The notes: generated by a model from the letters alone, not told the origin. Positions 8,532-19,429 are shown, counted from the first letter of the stretch. The stretch is 64,000 nucleotides of DNA from Gracilibacillus caseinilyticus (GCF_022919115.1 NZ_CP095072.1:372001-436000); one strand, 5' to 3'. A program made the numbers and translations.

Positions 8532-9409
8532 CCGATCTGCTCCTTTATATACGACATCATATCCATTGTAATATCTATCCCAGTACAATCAAAAATATTC
8601 TTGAAATGTGCGTTCGAGTTAATTTCACAGATTACCGGTTCGTCGTGCTCACCAAATAAAATATCAACGCCAGCAAAATCGGCTCCTATCAGCTGACTGC
8701 ACGTCACAGCAAGTTCCTTTTCTAAAGAAGTGGGCTCATATGGATACATCTTTCCTCCGGCGGTGACATTAGCGCGAAAGTCATTCTCTGCTTTTCGGAG
8801 CATCGACGCTACCACCTTATCTCCGACAACATGTAGACGGATATCCCGCCCATAGCTCGACTGCAGATATTCCTGAAACAGAAACGGCTTATTCGCCAAT
8901 TCCCTTGCTTTTTGGCGCAATGATTGTTCATCCTCTACAAAATAGACCTGCTCACCAAAGGATCCGAAACACTCTTTCAGAATCATTGGAAACCCTAAGC
9001 TATTGATCACCTGTTGCAAATGCCGATCATCTTCTAGTTGCAAAAAAACTTTAGGTGCCATAATCGTCTTCGGCATCGCAATTCCATGATCGGCTAACGC
9101 GGTAGTGGTCAGTGCTTTATCATCACTTATTTCAATCGTCCGAGCTGAGTTAAACAGACGAACGCCTAATTGTTCCAGCTGACGTGCCAGAACGAGGTCT
9201 TTATCCCAGAAGAAAACAAAATCAGGTAACGTTTTTTCGGTGAGCAGCTTGGACTGCCCGTTCTCCACGGTCACCAGTAATTGATTGTTTGGGATTGCTT
9301 CCATATCGAAATTATATGCTGTCGCTGTTCGTTTCAGCCATTCTACCTGTTCTGAAAATTTTGTTGTATATAAATTACCATTGTAAATAATCCAGCCCTT
9401 TTTTCGCAT
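8528..9409 (-). CDS. RimK-like ATP-grasp ligase, first of a tandem pair
   Basis: A 293-residue ATP-grasp ligase. The motifs MILKECFGSFGEQVYFV, GRDIRLHVVG, FRANVTAGG and GVDILFGEHDEPVICEIN appear in the order found in RimK/LysX enzymes. FRANVTAGG is the characteristic RimK glycine-rich element. The start ATG follows GAGGGTT. The second copy begins within the stop codon of this gene, so both are made from one message. Two ligases in a row suggest a heterodimer or sequential additions to a peptide or cofactor; no precursor peptide or carrier protein is visible beside them. Confidence 0.83.
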   Translation of the reverse strand: MRKKGWIIYNGNLYTTKFSEQVEWLKRTATAYNFDMEAIPNNQLLVTVENGQSKLLTEKTLPDFVFFWDKDLVLARQLEQLGVRLFNSARTIEISDDKALTTTALADHGIAMPKTIMAPKVFLQLEDDRHLQQVINSLGFPMILKECFGSFGEQVYFVEDEQSLRQKARELANKPFLFQEYLQSSYGRDIRLHVVGDKVVASMLRKAENDFRANVTAGGKMYPYEPTSLEKELAVTCSQLIGADFAGVDILFGEHDEPVICEINSNAHFKNIFDCTGIDITMDMMSYIKEQIG

Positions 9410-9423
9410 TGCATAACCCTCAT

Positions 9424-10284
9424 TTATTTCGTTACTGTAATACTTCCATTGTTCGTCTGTAACTTAATTTCATTTTCACCTTCGCCTACCATCATATCAT
9501 AATCATCGTCTCCAAAGATCGATACACGACCATTATCTGTACTCGTATCAAAGATAGCATTCGTTGGTTCTTTCTCTGTCTCTATGTTTATACTGCCATT
9601 ATCTGTTTCTAAATCAATCGCTCTGTCGATGTGGCTAATTTTTAGCGAAATAGCACCATTGCTCGTTTTTCCTTGCAATGCTCCTTCCACATCAATCAAT
9701 TCGATTTTTCCGTTATCAGTTGCAACTGCCATCTTGTCTGCTGTCACATTTTCTATATAAATTTTGCCATTATCAGATTCCGCCTGAATGGTATTAGCCG
9801 TCATCTCCTGTATGGCAACCTTGCCGTTATTGGTCTCTACCTCTATTTCAGCTACCTCAAGTTCTGCTGCATTAATACTTCCATTATCAACATCTGCCGT
9901 TAAGCGGTTATATTTTTTTTCTGGCAAATGAATAGTCAATGATCGTTCCCAGTTAAAAAAATCAAAGGAAAGAAAACGAAAACGCTCTGACTTAACCGTA
10001 ATAGAAAGTGTTTGGTTGTTTTCTTCTACAAAGAGCCGCTTCTCATTATTTTTGCTAGTCTTGCCAGTCAGTTCTACGGTAATTGCCGTATCAGTTGTTG
10101 GTATAATTTCGACCATTTCATTATCAGCATCTATCTCAATATTGGAGACATCGTTACGCTTTACTTGCTCCGTTTGTGTAACAGTTGAACCAGTCGCAGC
10201 AAATTTGTAGGTAGCTACACTGCCAATCACACCTATAATGAATAATATTAGTGCAATGATAACAATCCGTTTGATCCTCACCAT
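9424..10284 (-). CDS. DUF4097 family beta-strand repeat protein
   Basis: A 286-residue protein with one N-terminal membrane helix (about residues 7-28) followed by an extracytoplasmic region of short beta-strand repeats: the phrase DNG(S/K)I recurs about six times between residues 125 and 282. This is the DUF4097 fold seen in LiaG-type and other envelope-stress operons. It is the last gene of the PadR-DUF1700-DUF4097 set and its ATG overlaps the preceding stop by one base (TAATG). It may sense or buffer an envelope condition together with the DUF1700 protein, but no biochemical role is established. Confidence 0.85.
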   Translation of the reverse strand: MVRIKRIVIIALILFIIGVIGSVATYKFAATGSTVTQTEQVKRNDVSNIEIDADNEMVEIIPTTDTAITVELTGKTSKNNEKRLFVEENNQTLSITVKSERFRFLSFDFFNWERSLTIHLPEKKYNRLTADVDNGSINAAELEVAEIEVETNNGKVAIQEMTANTIQAESDNGKIYIENVTADKMAVATDNGKIELIDVEGALQGKTSNGAISLKISHIDRAIDLETDNGSINIETEKEPTNAIFDTSTDNGRVSIFGDDDYDMMVGEGENEIKLQTNNGSITVTK

Positions 10285-10838
10285 TATTTCATCCCGCCTT
10301 TAACTAAATTAACATTGTAATGTAAATACCGTACAAACAGTTTAGTAATAAATCTTGTCGCATAGAACATGCCGACTAATAACAATATACCTAGACCTGC
10401 TAGCCCAATCGTAAAGAACAGTGAAAAAAAGGTGAATGATCCTGGATTGATTAAAATCGTCAATAAGTACAAGATTGGAGAAATGGCGAATGCCCCTCCG
10501 GAAGCCCAGCCTGATACCATCACTGCTACTAAACCGATAAATGGCCCTAACACAATGACGATATTAAAAAAACCTAATCCAATGACCGCCCAGACTGCCC
10601 TAAATATATTAGAAGTAGATGATGTATTCTTCACTTTCTCCAAAAAATAAGTCGCCATCAATTCCTTTGCAATTTGACCTGGTGCACCAAGAGACAGAGC
10701 TATTTCCTCTTCTGTTTTCCCCTCTGACTTACCAACGTCAAAATGCTCTTCAAAATCATGTAAAATATCGTTTCTTTCCTCCTCTGACAACTTATTTAAT
10801 GATTTCTGTAACGCGGACATAAATTTTTCTTTATTCAT
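10284..10838 (-). CDS. DUF1700 (HAAS domain) membrane protein
   Basis: A 184-residue protein. Residues 1-65 form the HAAS signalling domain, with the typical [18 protein letters not shown] start and the [20 protein letters not shown] repeat; three to four membrane helices follow between 75 and 165. The ATG at 10838 is chosen because AAAGGAGG lies nine bases upstream, whereas the GTG at 10847 abuts it. The gene overlaps the end of padR by 8 bp. PadR-HAAS-DUF4097 trios are common in Firmicutes and are thought to be self-contained envelope-response units. Confidence 0.86.
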   Translation of the reverse strand: MNKEKFMSALQKSLNKLSEEERNDILHDFEEHFDVGKSEGKTEEEIALSLGAPGQIAKELMATYFLEKVKNTSSTSNIFRAVWAVIGLGFFNIVIVLGPFIGLVAVMVSGWASGGAFAISPILYLLTILINPGSFTFFSLFFTIGLAGLGILLLVGMFYATRFITKLFVRYLHYNVNLVKGGMK

Positions 10839-11154
10839 CTTGACCACCCTCCTTTAATATAGATTGGACACCGGCTGCAAAATGATGCCATTCTTTGATT
10901 AAACTGTGCATATGAATACTGCCCATTTCTGTTAACTGATAATATTTACGTGAAGGTCCTTCGGTTGATTCCTGTAAATACGTGGTGAGATAGCCTTCTT
11001 TTTTCAAGCGTCTTAGTAATGGATACACAGAACCTTCTGATATTGCAATCTGATCAGAGATTCTTTGAACAAGCTCATATCCATAATGATCTTGCTTATT
11101 CAACAATACGAGCACACATAGCTCCAGCGCCCCTTTTTTAAATTGGATATTCAT
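10831..11154 (-). CDS. PadR family transcriptional regulator
   Basis: A 107-residue winged-helix repressor of the short PadR class. The hallmark segment [21 protein letters not shown] (residues 12-32) leads into [19 protein letters not shown] and a wing ending in [10 protein letters not shown]. It opens the operon with the DUF1700 and DUF4097 genes and probably represses it. A 24-bp palindrome lies about 35 bp upstream and is a credible operator. Confidence 0.9.
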   Translation of the reverse strand: MNIQFKKGALELCVLVLLNKQDHYGYELVQRISDQIAISEGSVYPLLRRLKKEGYLTTYLQESTEGPSRKYYQLTEMGSIHMHSLIKEWHHFAAGVQSILKEGGQDE

Positions 11155-11187
11155 ACTTGCATCAACCCCATTTTCTTTATACTACTA

Positions 11188-11211
11188 TATATTATTCAGT
11201 ACTGTAATATA
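11188..11211. promoter_or_regulatory. Candidate PadR operator
   Basis: TATATTA and TAATATA flank a self-complementary CAGTACTG core, giving a nearly perfect 24-bp inverted repeat upstream of padR. Position and symmetry suggest autoregulation; binding is inferred. Confidence 0.55.
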
Positions 11212-11331
11212 CTTATTATATCGTTCACTACTGTTTATTGCAAGGTACTATAATGTTTTTGTTAGTAAAGATTTACAGTCACATCCTGAATCTAGGTGAA
11301 TATCATGAATCGTAAAGGAGAGTGAAATAAA

Positions 11332-11664
11332 ATGTATCAATCCAACCAGTCGATGGATTCTCAACAGCAAATGAAATCAATGTGCCAACAATATATGAAC
11401 TTTTATGTAACGGGGCATTTGCAGGACGGTTCTTCATTTGAGGGAATCATCGATCAAATCGATGACGTCGCAGTTACGATGTTAATTCCGGAAGAAGTCG
11501 AGCTTGAGGAAACAGATAGACAATTTGGCGGTTATTATGGTGGACCAGGTAGAAGAAGATACCGCCGTTATCGCAGACAACGTTTTCCTTTCGGTTTGCT
11601 TTCTAGTTTATTGCTGTATCCATTTATTTACCCACCATATCCATATTATTATCCTTACTACTAG
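11332..11664 (+). CDS. Small Tyr/Arg-rich hypothetical protein
   Basis: A 110-residue protein of unknown function with a strong ribosome site (AAAGGAGAG) before its ATG. The N-terminal part is Gln/Met-rich; a middle segment FYVTGHLQDGSSFEGIIDQI resembles a small Sm-like or PRC-like beta strand unit; then comes an Arg-rich stretch (RRRYRRYRRQR), a hydrophobic segment and a C-terminus rich in Tyr and Pro (PPYPYYYPYY). Similar compositions occur in spore-coat or surface-adhering small proteins of bacilli, but I cannot assign a role. It stands alone and ends at a strong terminator. Confidence 0.7.
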   Translation: MYQSNQSMDSQQQMKSMCQQYMNFYVTGHLQDGSSFEGIIDQIDDVAVTMLIPEEVELEETDRQFGGYYGGPGRRRYRRYRRQRFPFGLLSSLLLYPFIYPPYPYYYPYY

Positions 11665-11666
11665 GC

Positions 11667-11695
11667 AAAAAAACGCTCATCTTGAGCGTTTTTTT
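11667..11695. terminator. Bidirectional terminator
   Basis: AAAAAAACGCTCA and TGAGCGTTTTTTT form a compact hairpin between the convergent Tyr-rich gene and the carboxypeptidase gene and can serve both. Confidence 0.93.
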
Positions 11696-11706
11696 CTTAT
11701 CTTATT

Positions 11707-12705
11707 TTACGGTAAATACTGAGGAAATGCCTGATTATATAATTTCTCGGTTTCAATAAAGCGGGACTCTATCGATGAAGTCCCCATTACGACTGAGATC
11801 AAGCGAACCCCTTGCTGTTCGACGGTACCGGTAAAACAATAACCTGCTTCCTCTGTATAACCTGTTTTTAATCCGTCTACCCCTTGGTAATCTGTCACCG
11901 AATCGGTTGTATCCGGTAGCAGCCAATTCGTATTCGTGAAGACTTGATTTTCAAACAGCAGTTCTGATTGATTGACTACCTGTAAAATATCAGGATAAGT
12001 CGTAATTAAATATTGTGCCAGCACTGCTACGTCTGTTGCAGACATTCTGTTCGTATCACTGGCTGTACCAACTGAATAATAAGTATCTAAATCTTTATTG
12101 GATAAACCTGTACTATTAACGAAAGAAGTATCTTTTAGTCCCAACTGCTCTGCACGGGCGTTCATTTCTTCTACAAAAGTCAGTTCACTTCCGGATACTG
12201 CTTCTGCTAATGCAATGGCTGCTCCATTTGCGGAATGAATCGCCATAGCATCAAATAGCTGCTCTACTGTGTATTCTTTTCCTTCTTGCAAATGAACAGA
12301 TGCAAAACCGGGTTGACTGGAAATATAAGAGGAATACTCACTTATCGTAATTTCCGTATCCCAATTTATCTGCTTCTCATCAATTGCTTCAAGTACAAGA
12401 AGCTCTGTCATCATTTTTGACATACTGGCAGTTGGTAATGACGTGTGACTGTTTTTTTCAAATATAATATGGCCTGTTTCTGCATTAAGGAGGATCACCG
12501 AGCTCGCATCTATGGAGAGTTGATCCAGATAAATAAATCGTTCCAGTACCTTTTCTGGCAGCACTACTTCTTCTTTTGTTGTAGGCTCAGCGTATAGGGC
12601 CTTATTGACCAATAATGGCTCTTCTTCCGCAAACAATGATGTGCCTGCTAGATAAACTGCTGATGCAAAAATTATTAAAATAATTAAAATTCGAATTTTT
12701 TTCAT
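11707..12705 (-). CDS. D-alanyl-D-alanine carboxypeptidase (peptidase S11)
   Basis: A 332-residue penicillin-binding protein that removes the terminal D-Ala from peptidoglycan stem peptides outside the membrane. A hydrophobic N-terminus (residues 3-26) is a signal peptide or anchor. The active-site triad of motifs is complete: SMSK at 94-97, SAN at 158-160 and KTG at 280-282. It is shorter than classical DacA/DacF (about 380-440 residues) because it largely lacks the C-terminal beta domain and amphipathic anchor, so retention may rely on the N-terminal helix. It is a single-gene unit. Confidence 0.9.
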   Translation of the reverse strand: MKKIRILIILIIFASAVYLAGTSLFAEEEPLLVNKALYAEPTTKEEVVLPEKVLERFIYLDQLSIDASSVILLNAETGHIIFEKNSHTSLPTASMSKMMTELLVLEAIDEKQINWDTEITISEYSSYISSQPGFASVHLQEGKEYTVEQLFDAMAIHSANGAAIALAEAVSGSELTFVEEMNARAEQLGLKDTSFVNSTGLSNKDLDTYYSVGTASDTNRMSATDVAVLAQYLITTYPDILQVVNQSELLFENQVFTNTNWLLPDTTDSVTDYQGVDGLKTGYTEEAGYCFTGTVEQQGVRLISVVMGTSSIESRFIETEKLYNQAFPQYLP

Positions 12706-12881
12706 ATTACCTCACCAAATTATGTTATTCAGTATAAAGTATAGCATATTCTCGATCAGACACCTATGCTTATATTAAAAAGTACAAAGGCTATCTCTTG
12801 CGCCTAATAAACCATTAACACAAGCCACTGGCCAACCAAGTAGACTTCCGTGCCCCGCAAAGTCACTTTACAACGCAAAAA

Positions 12882-12912
12882 AAAGATTAGAGACCTATCG
12901 TCTCTAATCTTT
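12882..12912 (-). terminator. Terminator of fabI
   Basis: AAAGATTAGAGAC and GTCTCTAATCTTT form a 13-bp perfect stem that overlaps the fabI stop codon, followed on the minus strand by a T run. Confidence 0.92.
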
Positions 12913-13690
12913 AGCCTAAAATATTAAATCCTGAATCGACATATACAATCTCGCCGGTTACACCTCTGGATAGGTGGCTTAGCATGGCTAATGACATGTC
13001 GCCTACTTCTGCTTGAGTTACATTTCGTTTTAGCGGTGATTCTTCTTCGATCTTATGAAGGATTTCATTGAAGGAAGGAATCCCTTTAGCTGCTAATGTG
13101 CGAACAGCACCTGCAGATACGGCATTGACTCGAATATTATCTTCGCCTAAGTCAAGTGCCAAGTATTTCACTGCGGATTCTAATGCTGCTTTTGCTACAC
13201 CCATTACATTGTAGCCAGGAACAGCGCGTTCTGCCCCTAAATAACTCATCGCAATGATTGATCCGCCTTCTGTCATGAATGGCTTTGCTTCACGAGCAAC
13301 TGCGATTAACGAATATGCACTTGTGTCCTGTGCGAATGCATAACCGTCACGAGATGTTTCCATAAAACGACCTTTCAAATCCTCACCATGTGCAAAAGCA
13401 ATCGAATGCACGATACCGTGAACAACACCGACTTCACTGCCGATTTTTTCGAAAGCTTCTTTAATGCTGACATCGTCATTGACATCGCATGGCATTACTA
13501 ATTTTGATTCTACTTCCGTCTTCTCTAACATTCTCGTTAGCTTGGTTAAAGAACGTTCTTTTCGATAGGTAAAAATTAAGTTTGCACCTGCCTGATAAAG
13601 AGATTTTGCCACTCCCCACGCAAGGCTTCTTTCATTTGCTACACCCATGACAACAATGTTTTTGCCTTTTAACTTTAATAAATCTTCCAT
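12911..13690 (-). CDS. fabI: Enoyl-[acyl-carrier-protein] reductase FabI
   Basis: A 259-residue short-chain dehydrogenase-type reductase that performs the last reduction of each fatty acid elongation cycle with NAD(P)H. It shows the FabI cofactor motif GVANERSLAWGVAKSL, the catalytic YNVMGVAK (Tyr-x6-Lys) and LAAKGIPSF in the substrate loop. ATG 13690 has AGGAGG five bases upstream; a longer reading would use TTG at 13705, which lies upstream of that ribosome site. A consensus FapR operator precedes it, so malonyl-CoA should control its expression. Confidence 0.95.
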   Translation of the reverse strand: MEDLLKLKGKNIVVMGVANERSLAWGVAKSLYQAGANLIFTYRKERSLTKLTRMLEKTEVESKLVMPCDVNDDVSIKEAFEKIGSEVGVVHGIVHSIAFAHGEDLKGRFMETSRDGYAFAQDTSAYSLIAVAREAKPFMTEGGSIIAMSYLGAERAVPGYNVMGVAKAALESAVKYLALDLGEDNIRVNAVSAGAVRTLAAKGIPSFNEILHKIEEESPLKRNVTQAEVGDMSLAMLSHLSRGVTGEIVYVDSGFNILG

Positions 13691-13721
13691 AACAGCCTCC
13701 TGCAAATGTTAACATATGGTA

Positions 13722-13738
13722 TTAGTACCTACTACTAA
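13722..13738 (-). promoter_or_regulatory. FapR operator upstream of fabI
   Basis: TTAGTACCTACTACTAA matches the 17-bp inverted-repeat FapR site known from Bacillus fatty acid genes. It lies about 30-50 bp upstream of the fabI start, where FapR binding would block transcription until malonyl-CoA accumulates. Confidence 0.88.
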
Positions 13739-13829
13739 AGATAACTATAACACAGATTTTCTAAAAACAAAAATAGCAAATGCATAATTATAAGCGAATT
13801 TCCTCAAAATAAGAAAAAAAGGCGGTTGA

Positions 13830-14060
13830 TTGCTCTTGGTAGTAACATTAGTCATTATTGGCATTATACTTGCCATTATAGCACTTCTATACACAATCAA
13901 AGTTGGAAAAGTCGTCAACACTCGCAAAAGTGAATATGATACAGATACGAAGGCAACAGCCAAACACCCTGTATTATTTAATCCAATCTTTTTGGCATAT
14001 ATACTTGGGTTCGGCGGTTTGCTCGTATTAATTTTTTACTTAGCATCGAAGTACTATTAA
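13830..14060 (+). CDS. Small two-helix membrane protein
   Basis: A 76-residue protein with hydrophobic helices at about residues 2-24 and 53-73 joined by a charged loop. The probable start is a TTG shortly after AAGGCGG; a second TTG two codons later (13836) is also possible. It is divergent from fabI and upstream of the amino acid symporter gene in the same direction, separated by about 110 bp. No function is recognisable. Confidence 0.6.
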   Translation: MLLVVTLVIIGIILAIIALLYTIKVGKVVNTRKSEYDTDTKATAKHPVLFNPIFLAYILGFGGLLVLIFYLASKYY

Positions 14061-14171
14061 TTCAATTTTTCTTGTTGTTTTTACAAATTTTCTTATTCCT
14101 ATTGACATTCTCTCACAATAATTGGAATAATTTTAATATTAAGCTTTTTAAATTATTGGGAGGGATGTCAT

Positions 14172-15545
14172 TTGGATTGGTTATCAAATTTTAACGAAAA
14201 AGGCGCAGACTTCTTAGGTATTGTCGGTGGTTGGATTTGGGGACCACCTTTACTGATTCTATTAGTCGGTACAGGTTTATACTTAACGATACGATTAGTA
14301 TTTTTACAGTTCAAAATGTTACCTTACGCCTTAAAATTATCTTTTAGTAAACATCAGGACAGTTCTTCCAAAGGGGACATCAGTCATTATGAGGCCTTAA
14401 CGACAGCAATGGCCGCAACAATCGGTACCGGGAACATTGCAGGTGTCGCGACAGCGGTTGTAGCAGGTGGTCCAGGGGCCGTTCTCTGGATGTGGATTAC
14501 CGCATTAGTTGGGATGGCGACGAAATATGCTGAAGCATTATTAGCGGTTCGTTTTCGTATTGAGAATGAAAATGGCGAAATGTCTGGTGGACCGATGTAT
14601 TACCTGGAACGAGGGTTAAAAAATAAGAAATTAGGAAAATTCCTTGGGGTACTTTTTGCAATCTTCGCTTCACTTGCAGCATTCGGTATCGGGAATATGG
14701 TTCAATCCAATACAGCTGCTGCTTCGCTGGAAGAAACCTTTTCCATATCGCCATTTCTCACAGGACTTATTTTCACTGTGCTTGCTGGTCTGGTCATTAT
14801 CGGCGGGATTAAAAGTATTGGACGAGTTACCGCGTTCTTTGTGCCAGTAATGGGAGCATTTTATATTCTTGGTGGTCTTATTCTAATTATTATGAACATA
14901 GATCTGGTTCCGGATGCCATCGGTACGATTATTAATGATGCATTCACCGGTAATGCGATTGCTGGTGGGTTACTTGGTACAGCGATCCGCTACGGGGTTG
15001 CTCGAGGGGTATTCTCCAATGAGGCTGGTTTAGGTTCTGCACCAATCGCTGCTGCAGCGGCCCGGACAGATTACCCTGCGAGACAGGCTCTCGTTTCAAT
15101 GACACAAGTATTCTTTGATACTATCATCGTTTGTTCGATCACCGGAATTACAATTGTCATGGCGGGACAATGGGATGGCGGACTTGATGGTTCAGCCTTA
15201 ACCAGTGCAGCATTCTCACAATTTCTCGGAGATGCCGGATCTTATATTGTTACTTTCGGTATTTTATTCTTCACCTTTTCTACGATTCTCGGCTGGTCCT
15301 ATTATGGAGAGAAATCAGTCGATTACTTATTAGGGGAAAAAGGTGTCAAAATATACCGTTATATTTTTATCGTATTTGTATTTGTTGGCGCTGTCGTTTC
15401 CTTAGATGTTGTGTTTAATTTCTCTGATGTCATGAATGGTCTGATGGCCTTCCCGAACTTAATCGGATTACTGGCGCTCTCTGGTATCGTTGTTGCCGAA
15501 ACAAACAAATTCCTCAAAATAAAGAAACAAGAGCAACATTCATAA
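14172..15545 (+). CDS. Alanine/glycine:cation symporter family protein (AlsT-like)
   Basis: A 457-residue sodium- or proton-coupled amino acid carrier of the AGCS family, with about ten membrane helices. Diagnostic stretches are MAATIGTGNIAGVATAV, GGPGAVLWMWITALVGMATKY, SGGPMYYLERGL and GVFSNEAGLGSAPIAAAAA, typical of AlsT/AgcS transporters for alanine, glycine or glutamine. The start is a TTG placed about nine bases after GGGAGGG; an ATG at 14165 is out of frame. It is transcribed alone. Coupling to sodium would fit a salt-tolerant host, but the ion is not fixed by sequence. Confidence 0.92.
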   Translation: MDWLSNFNEKGADFLGIVGGWIWGPPLLILLVGTGLYLTIRLVFLQFKMLPYALKLSFSKHQDSSSKGDISHYEALTTAMAATIGTGNIAGVATAVVAGGPGAVLWMWITALVGMATKYAEALLAVRFRIENENGEMSGGPMYYLERGLKNKKLGKFLGVLFAIFASLAAFGIGNMVQSNTAAASLEETFSISPFLTGLIFTVLAGLVIIGGIKSIGRVTAFFVPVMGAFYILGGLILIIMNIDLVPDAIGTIINDAFTGNAIAGGLLGTAIRYGVARGVFSNEAGLGSAPIAAAAARTDYPARQALVSMTQVFFDTIIVCSITGITIVMAGQWDGGLDGSALTSAAFSQFLGDAGSYIVTFGILFFTFSTILGWSYYGEKSVDYLLGEKGVKIYRYIFIVFVFVGAVVSLDVVFNFSDVMNGLMAFPNLIGLLALSGIVVAETNKFLKIKKQEQHS

Positions 15546-15607
15546 GTATTAGAAAAACCGGGCGTAAGCTCGCCCGTTCCTGACTAACATGAGTATATAC
15601 AACTACC

Positions 15608-15734
15608 TATAATATGGATTATATCAACTAATTTTGACATGTTGTTAGTGGTTGGCCGGAGCTTTGCTAGCATATTGCATATGTAAAAATTAACCATATC
15701 GATGTAAATTACTTTAGTTTACATAATCCGTATA
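15608..15734. mobile_element. Short copy of the MITE-like repeat (127 bp)
   Basis: The left end TATAATATGGATTATAT and right end ACATAATCCGTATA are the same terminal inverted sequences as in the 593-bp and 545-bp copies. The interior keeps GTGGTTGGCCGGAGCTTTGC but lacks most of the longer arms, so this appears to be a deletion derivative. An upstream hairpin at 15559-15576 (CGGGCG/CGCCCG) lies just after the symporter stop and may end its transcript. Confidence 0.6.
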
Positions 15735-15763
15735 AGAAGCTATATTTTTTCTCCTCTTAAGCC

Positions 15764-15799
15764 AAAAAAACGAAAGCTTATCAAAGCTTTCGTTTTTTT
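15764..15799 (-). terminator. Terminator of the GH43 gene
   Basis: AAAAAAACGAAAGCT and AGCTTTCGTTTTTTT form a long perfect stem with a 6-nt loop just beyond the GH43 stop codon. Confidence 0.92.
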
Positions 15800-15805
15800 A
15801 TATCT

Positions 15806-17326
15806 CTAATGCACATGGATGCCTTTTTCATATTGAAAGAAATCAACATCTACGGAACCGCCTGCTTCTTCTGTAGCATAATAGAAAATACCAACCCGGT
15901 AACCCATAAAGTGATCTAACGTATATTTCATTGGAAGCTTCTCTCCGACAGTGCGCCAATCAACACCGTTAGCCGAATAATAAAAACTTGCCAAGTCTCG
16001 GCTATCTTCGTAATCAAACACGATTTTTAAATAAACTTCACTAACTGGACAACATAACGACATTGTTTCTTTTTCTTGCCCATTCCCGTCATTAACCGTC
16101 GTCTTCATATAAAAATGATCATTTGTTTCCCGGTATATACCCACCGTTCCAAAGTTGTTCTGCAGCGCTACAAGTCCGGCATGGTCCCCTACTTTCATGT
16201 TGGATGTATGGATACGTATAGATCCACTGCATTTAGGTCCTTCCGTTCGCTGGGTTAACGTATTCGAAGCAGTTAGCACACTCTTCGTCAACTGATCGGT
16301 CTTCAATCGCAAGACTCCTTGTTTCTCAGTGACCGACCAAAACGAATTATTAGGATTGTGATTCCATTGCCAGTTTAATGCTAGTTTGTTTTCCTGATAG
16401 TCAAAATCATCGCTAATCACTAATGGCTTTACTTGATCATCTGGCAGCGGAATCTCAACTTTTTCAGGCGCCTTGCCATCCTCTCCAATCATCGGCCAAC
16501 CTTCCTGCCAATGCACAGGTAATACGCAAGGGATTCTGCCGACTGCGTCATGGTCTTGAAACAACATGGCATACCAATCCCCATGTGGTGTATCAAAAAT
16601 CGCTCCTTGCGCAATTCCTTTATTATGATAACCCATGTCATCATCCAAAATTATTTTATGCTGATACTCTCCTAGTAATTTCTTCGATCGATAGCAAACC
16701 TGTCTTCTTCGCTGATTGCCGTCTGTTGGCCATTCGATGAATAGCAAATAGTATTCTCCATTAATTTTATACGCATGACAGCCTTCACATCTCAAGCCGA
16801 TATTTTCTGTCGGAGTTTTTAATAATAGTTGATCAATACCATCGGACTTGACGTCAGACAAATCGGCATTTAATTCCGTGATCCGGATATCTCCACACCC
16901 ATAGATTACGTATACGCTATCATTATCAAACAAAAGAGCTGGATCATGATAGATGCCGTCTATAACAGAACGAGTCCATGGCCCATTTTCGATATCTTTG
17001 GATTGATAGACATAGAACTGCTGCATATCATTGCTGGAAAAACAAAGATAAAACGTGTCATTATGAAAACGGAGGCTCGTTGCCCATTGACCTTGTCCGT
17101 AAATGCCTTTTTGATCTTGCAGTCGATGTGCTGGATTATCCTCCAACGTATCATAAACATACGAAATAATCTCCCAATCTCGTAAGTTAACTGATTTCAT
17201 TATTGGACAGCCCGGCATCGAATGCATACTGGTGCTGACCATATAGAAAGCGTCACCAACTCTGATTACGTCAACATCGGGGACATCTGACCAAAAAATA
17301 GGGTTATGTAAAGTTATAGATTGCAA
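15806..17326 (-). CDS. Glycoside hydrolase family 43 protein (beta-xylosidase/arabinofuranosidase-like)
   Basis: A 506-residue enzyme with no signal peptide, so it probably cleaves imported oligosaccharides in the cytoplasm. The N-terminal five-bladed propeller (to about residue 300) has the expected acidic residues: Asp in VPDVDVIR near residue 17, Asp in YHDPALLFD, and the likely general acid Glu in GLRCEGCHAYK. Residues 330-500 form the beta-sandwich C-terminal domain of GH43 beta-xylosidases. The start is a TTG behind AGAGGGAG. Xylan- or arabinan-derived oligomers are likely substrates; the subfamily cannot be fixed by eye. No sugar transporter is adjacent. Confidence 0.88.
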   Translation of the reverse strand: MQSITLHNPIFWSDVPDVDVIRVGDAFYMVSTSMHSMPGCPIMKSVNLRDWEIISYVYDTLEDNPAHRLQDQKGIYGQGQWATSLRFHNDTFYLCFSSNDMQQFYVYQSKDIENGPWTRSVIDGIYHDPALLFDNDSVYVIYGCGDIRITELNADLSDVKSDGIDQLLLKTPTENIGLRCEGCHAYKINGEYYLLFIEWPTDGNQRRRQVCYRSKKLLGEYQHKIILDDDMGYHNKGIAQGAIFDTPHGDWYAMLFQDHDAVGRIPCVLPVHWQEGWPMIGEDGKAPEKVEIPLPDDQVKPLVISDDFDYQENKLALNWQWNHNPNNSFWSVTEKQGVLRLKTDQLTKSVLTASNTLTQRTEGPKCSGSIRIHTSNMKVGDHAGLVALQNNFGTVGIYRETNDHFYMKTTVNDGNGQEKETMSLCCPVSEVYLKIVFDYEDSRDLASFYYSANGVDWRTVGEKLPMKYTLDHFMGYRVGIFYYATEEAGGSVDVDFFQYEKGIHVH

Positions 17327-17429
17327 TCTAATCTCCCTCTTTCACTGAATACTTTTATTTCACAATCAGTTAGTTATCATTATTTCAGAAACAAATAAAT
17401 TAATCAATAGGAATATCAGGCACACTGTA

Positions 17430-17650
17430 ATTCTATTTGCAACTTATATAATAGATCTAAACGAAGAGACTGTGAAATACTAAGGATAGGAAATGTTCGG
17501 AGACTCCACATGATACGATCAAGTCCGAAAATTCCGCAGGAAAGTGAGCTTTTTTCCGAAGAAGCAGATCGACGATCCACAGAACACAGAGCAAATTTCG
17601 GAGCTTTGCTTAGCGCTATATACACTTCAAAATAGCCAAATTGATATACA
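17430..17650. repeat. Diverged copy of the dispersed intergenic repeat
   Basis: This gap before the SelO terminator holds GGAAATGTTCGGAGACTCC, GAGCAAATTTCGGAGCTTTG and flanking AT-rich ends similar to the other repeat copies, but its inverted ends are degraded. A short ORF on the minus strand inside it is not supported. Confidence 0.5.
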
Positions 17651-17721
17651 ATTTTAATTCATATCAGTTGAAACAGAGTATTTAGGGAGTTACTTCCAGA
17701 ATACCTTTACAACATAAAAAG

Positions 17722-17774
17722 AAGGCCGGACACAACTGGAATTTTTCTGTCAAATACGTAGTGTGTCCGGCCTT
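17722..17774 (-). terminator. Terminator of selO
   Basis: AAGGCCGGACACA and TGTGTCCGGCCTT are perfectly complementary over 13 bp with a 27-nt loop and lie about 30 bp past the selO stop. Confidence 0.85.
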
Positions 17775-17800
17775 TATTTTGAGTGAAATGTTTTATTCTA

Positions 17801-19261
<1,461 letters not shown>

Positions 19262-19429
19262 AGGATCTCCTTTCAGCAAGCAATTTGTCTTACTCTTTAG
19301 TCTGAGCATAACATAGATATCGCTTTATATAATCTTTGTTGCTCGCATTCATTCTATGCACCATATGATAGCATAGAAAAATCAAACAACACTCGCTCGG
19401 TCCTCCGTTATAAAGCTACCTATCTTTCA

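Noticed and set aside
10839..10847. GTG start for the DUF1700 protein
   Set aside because: It abuts the AGGAGG sequence; the ATG at 10838 has normal spacing.
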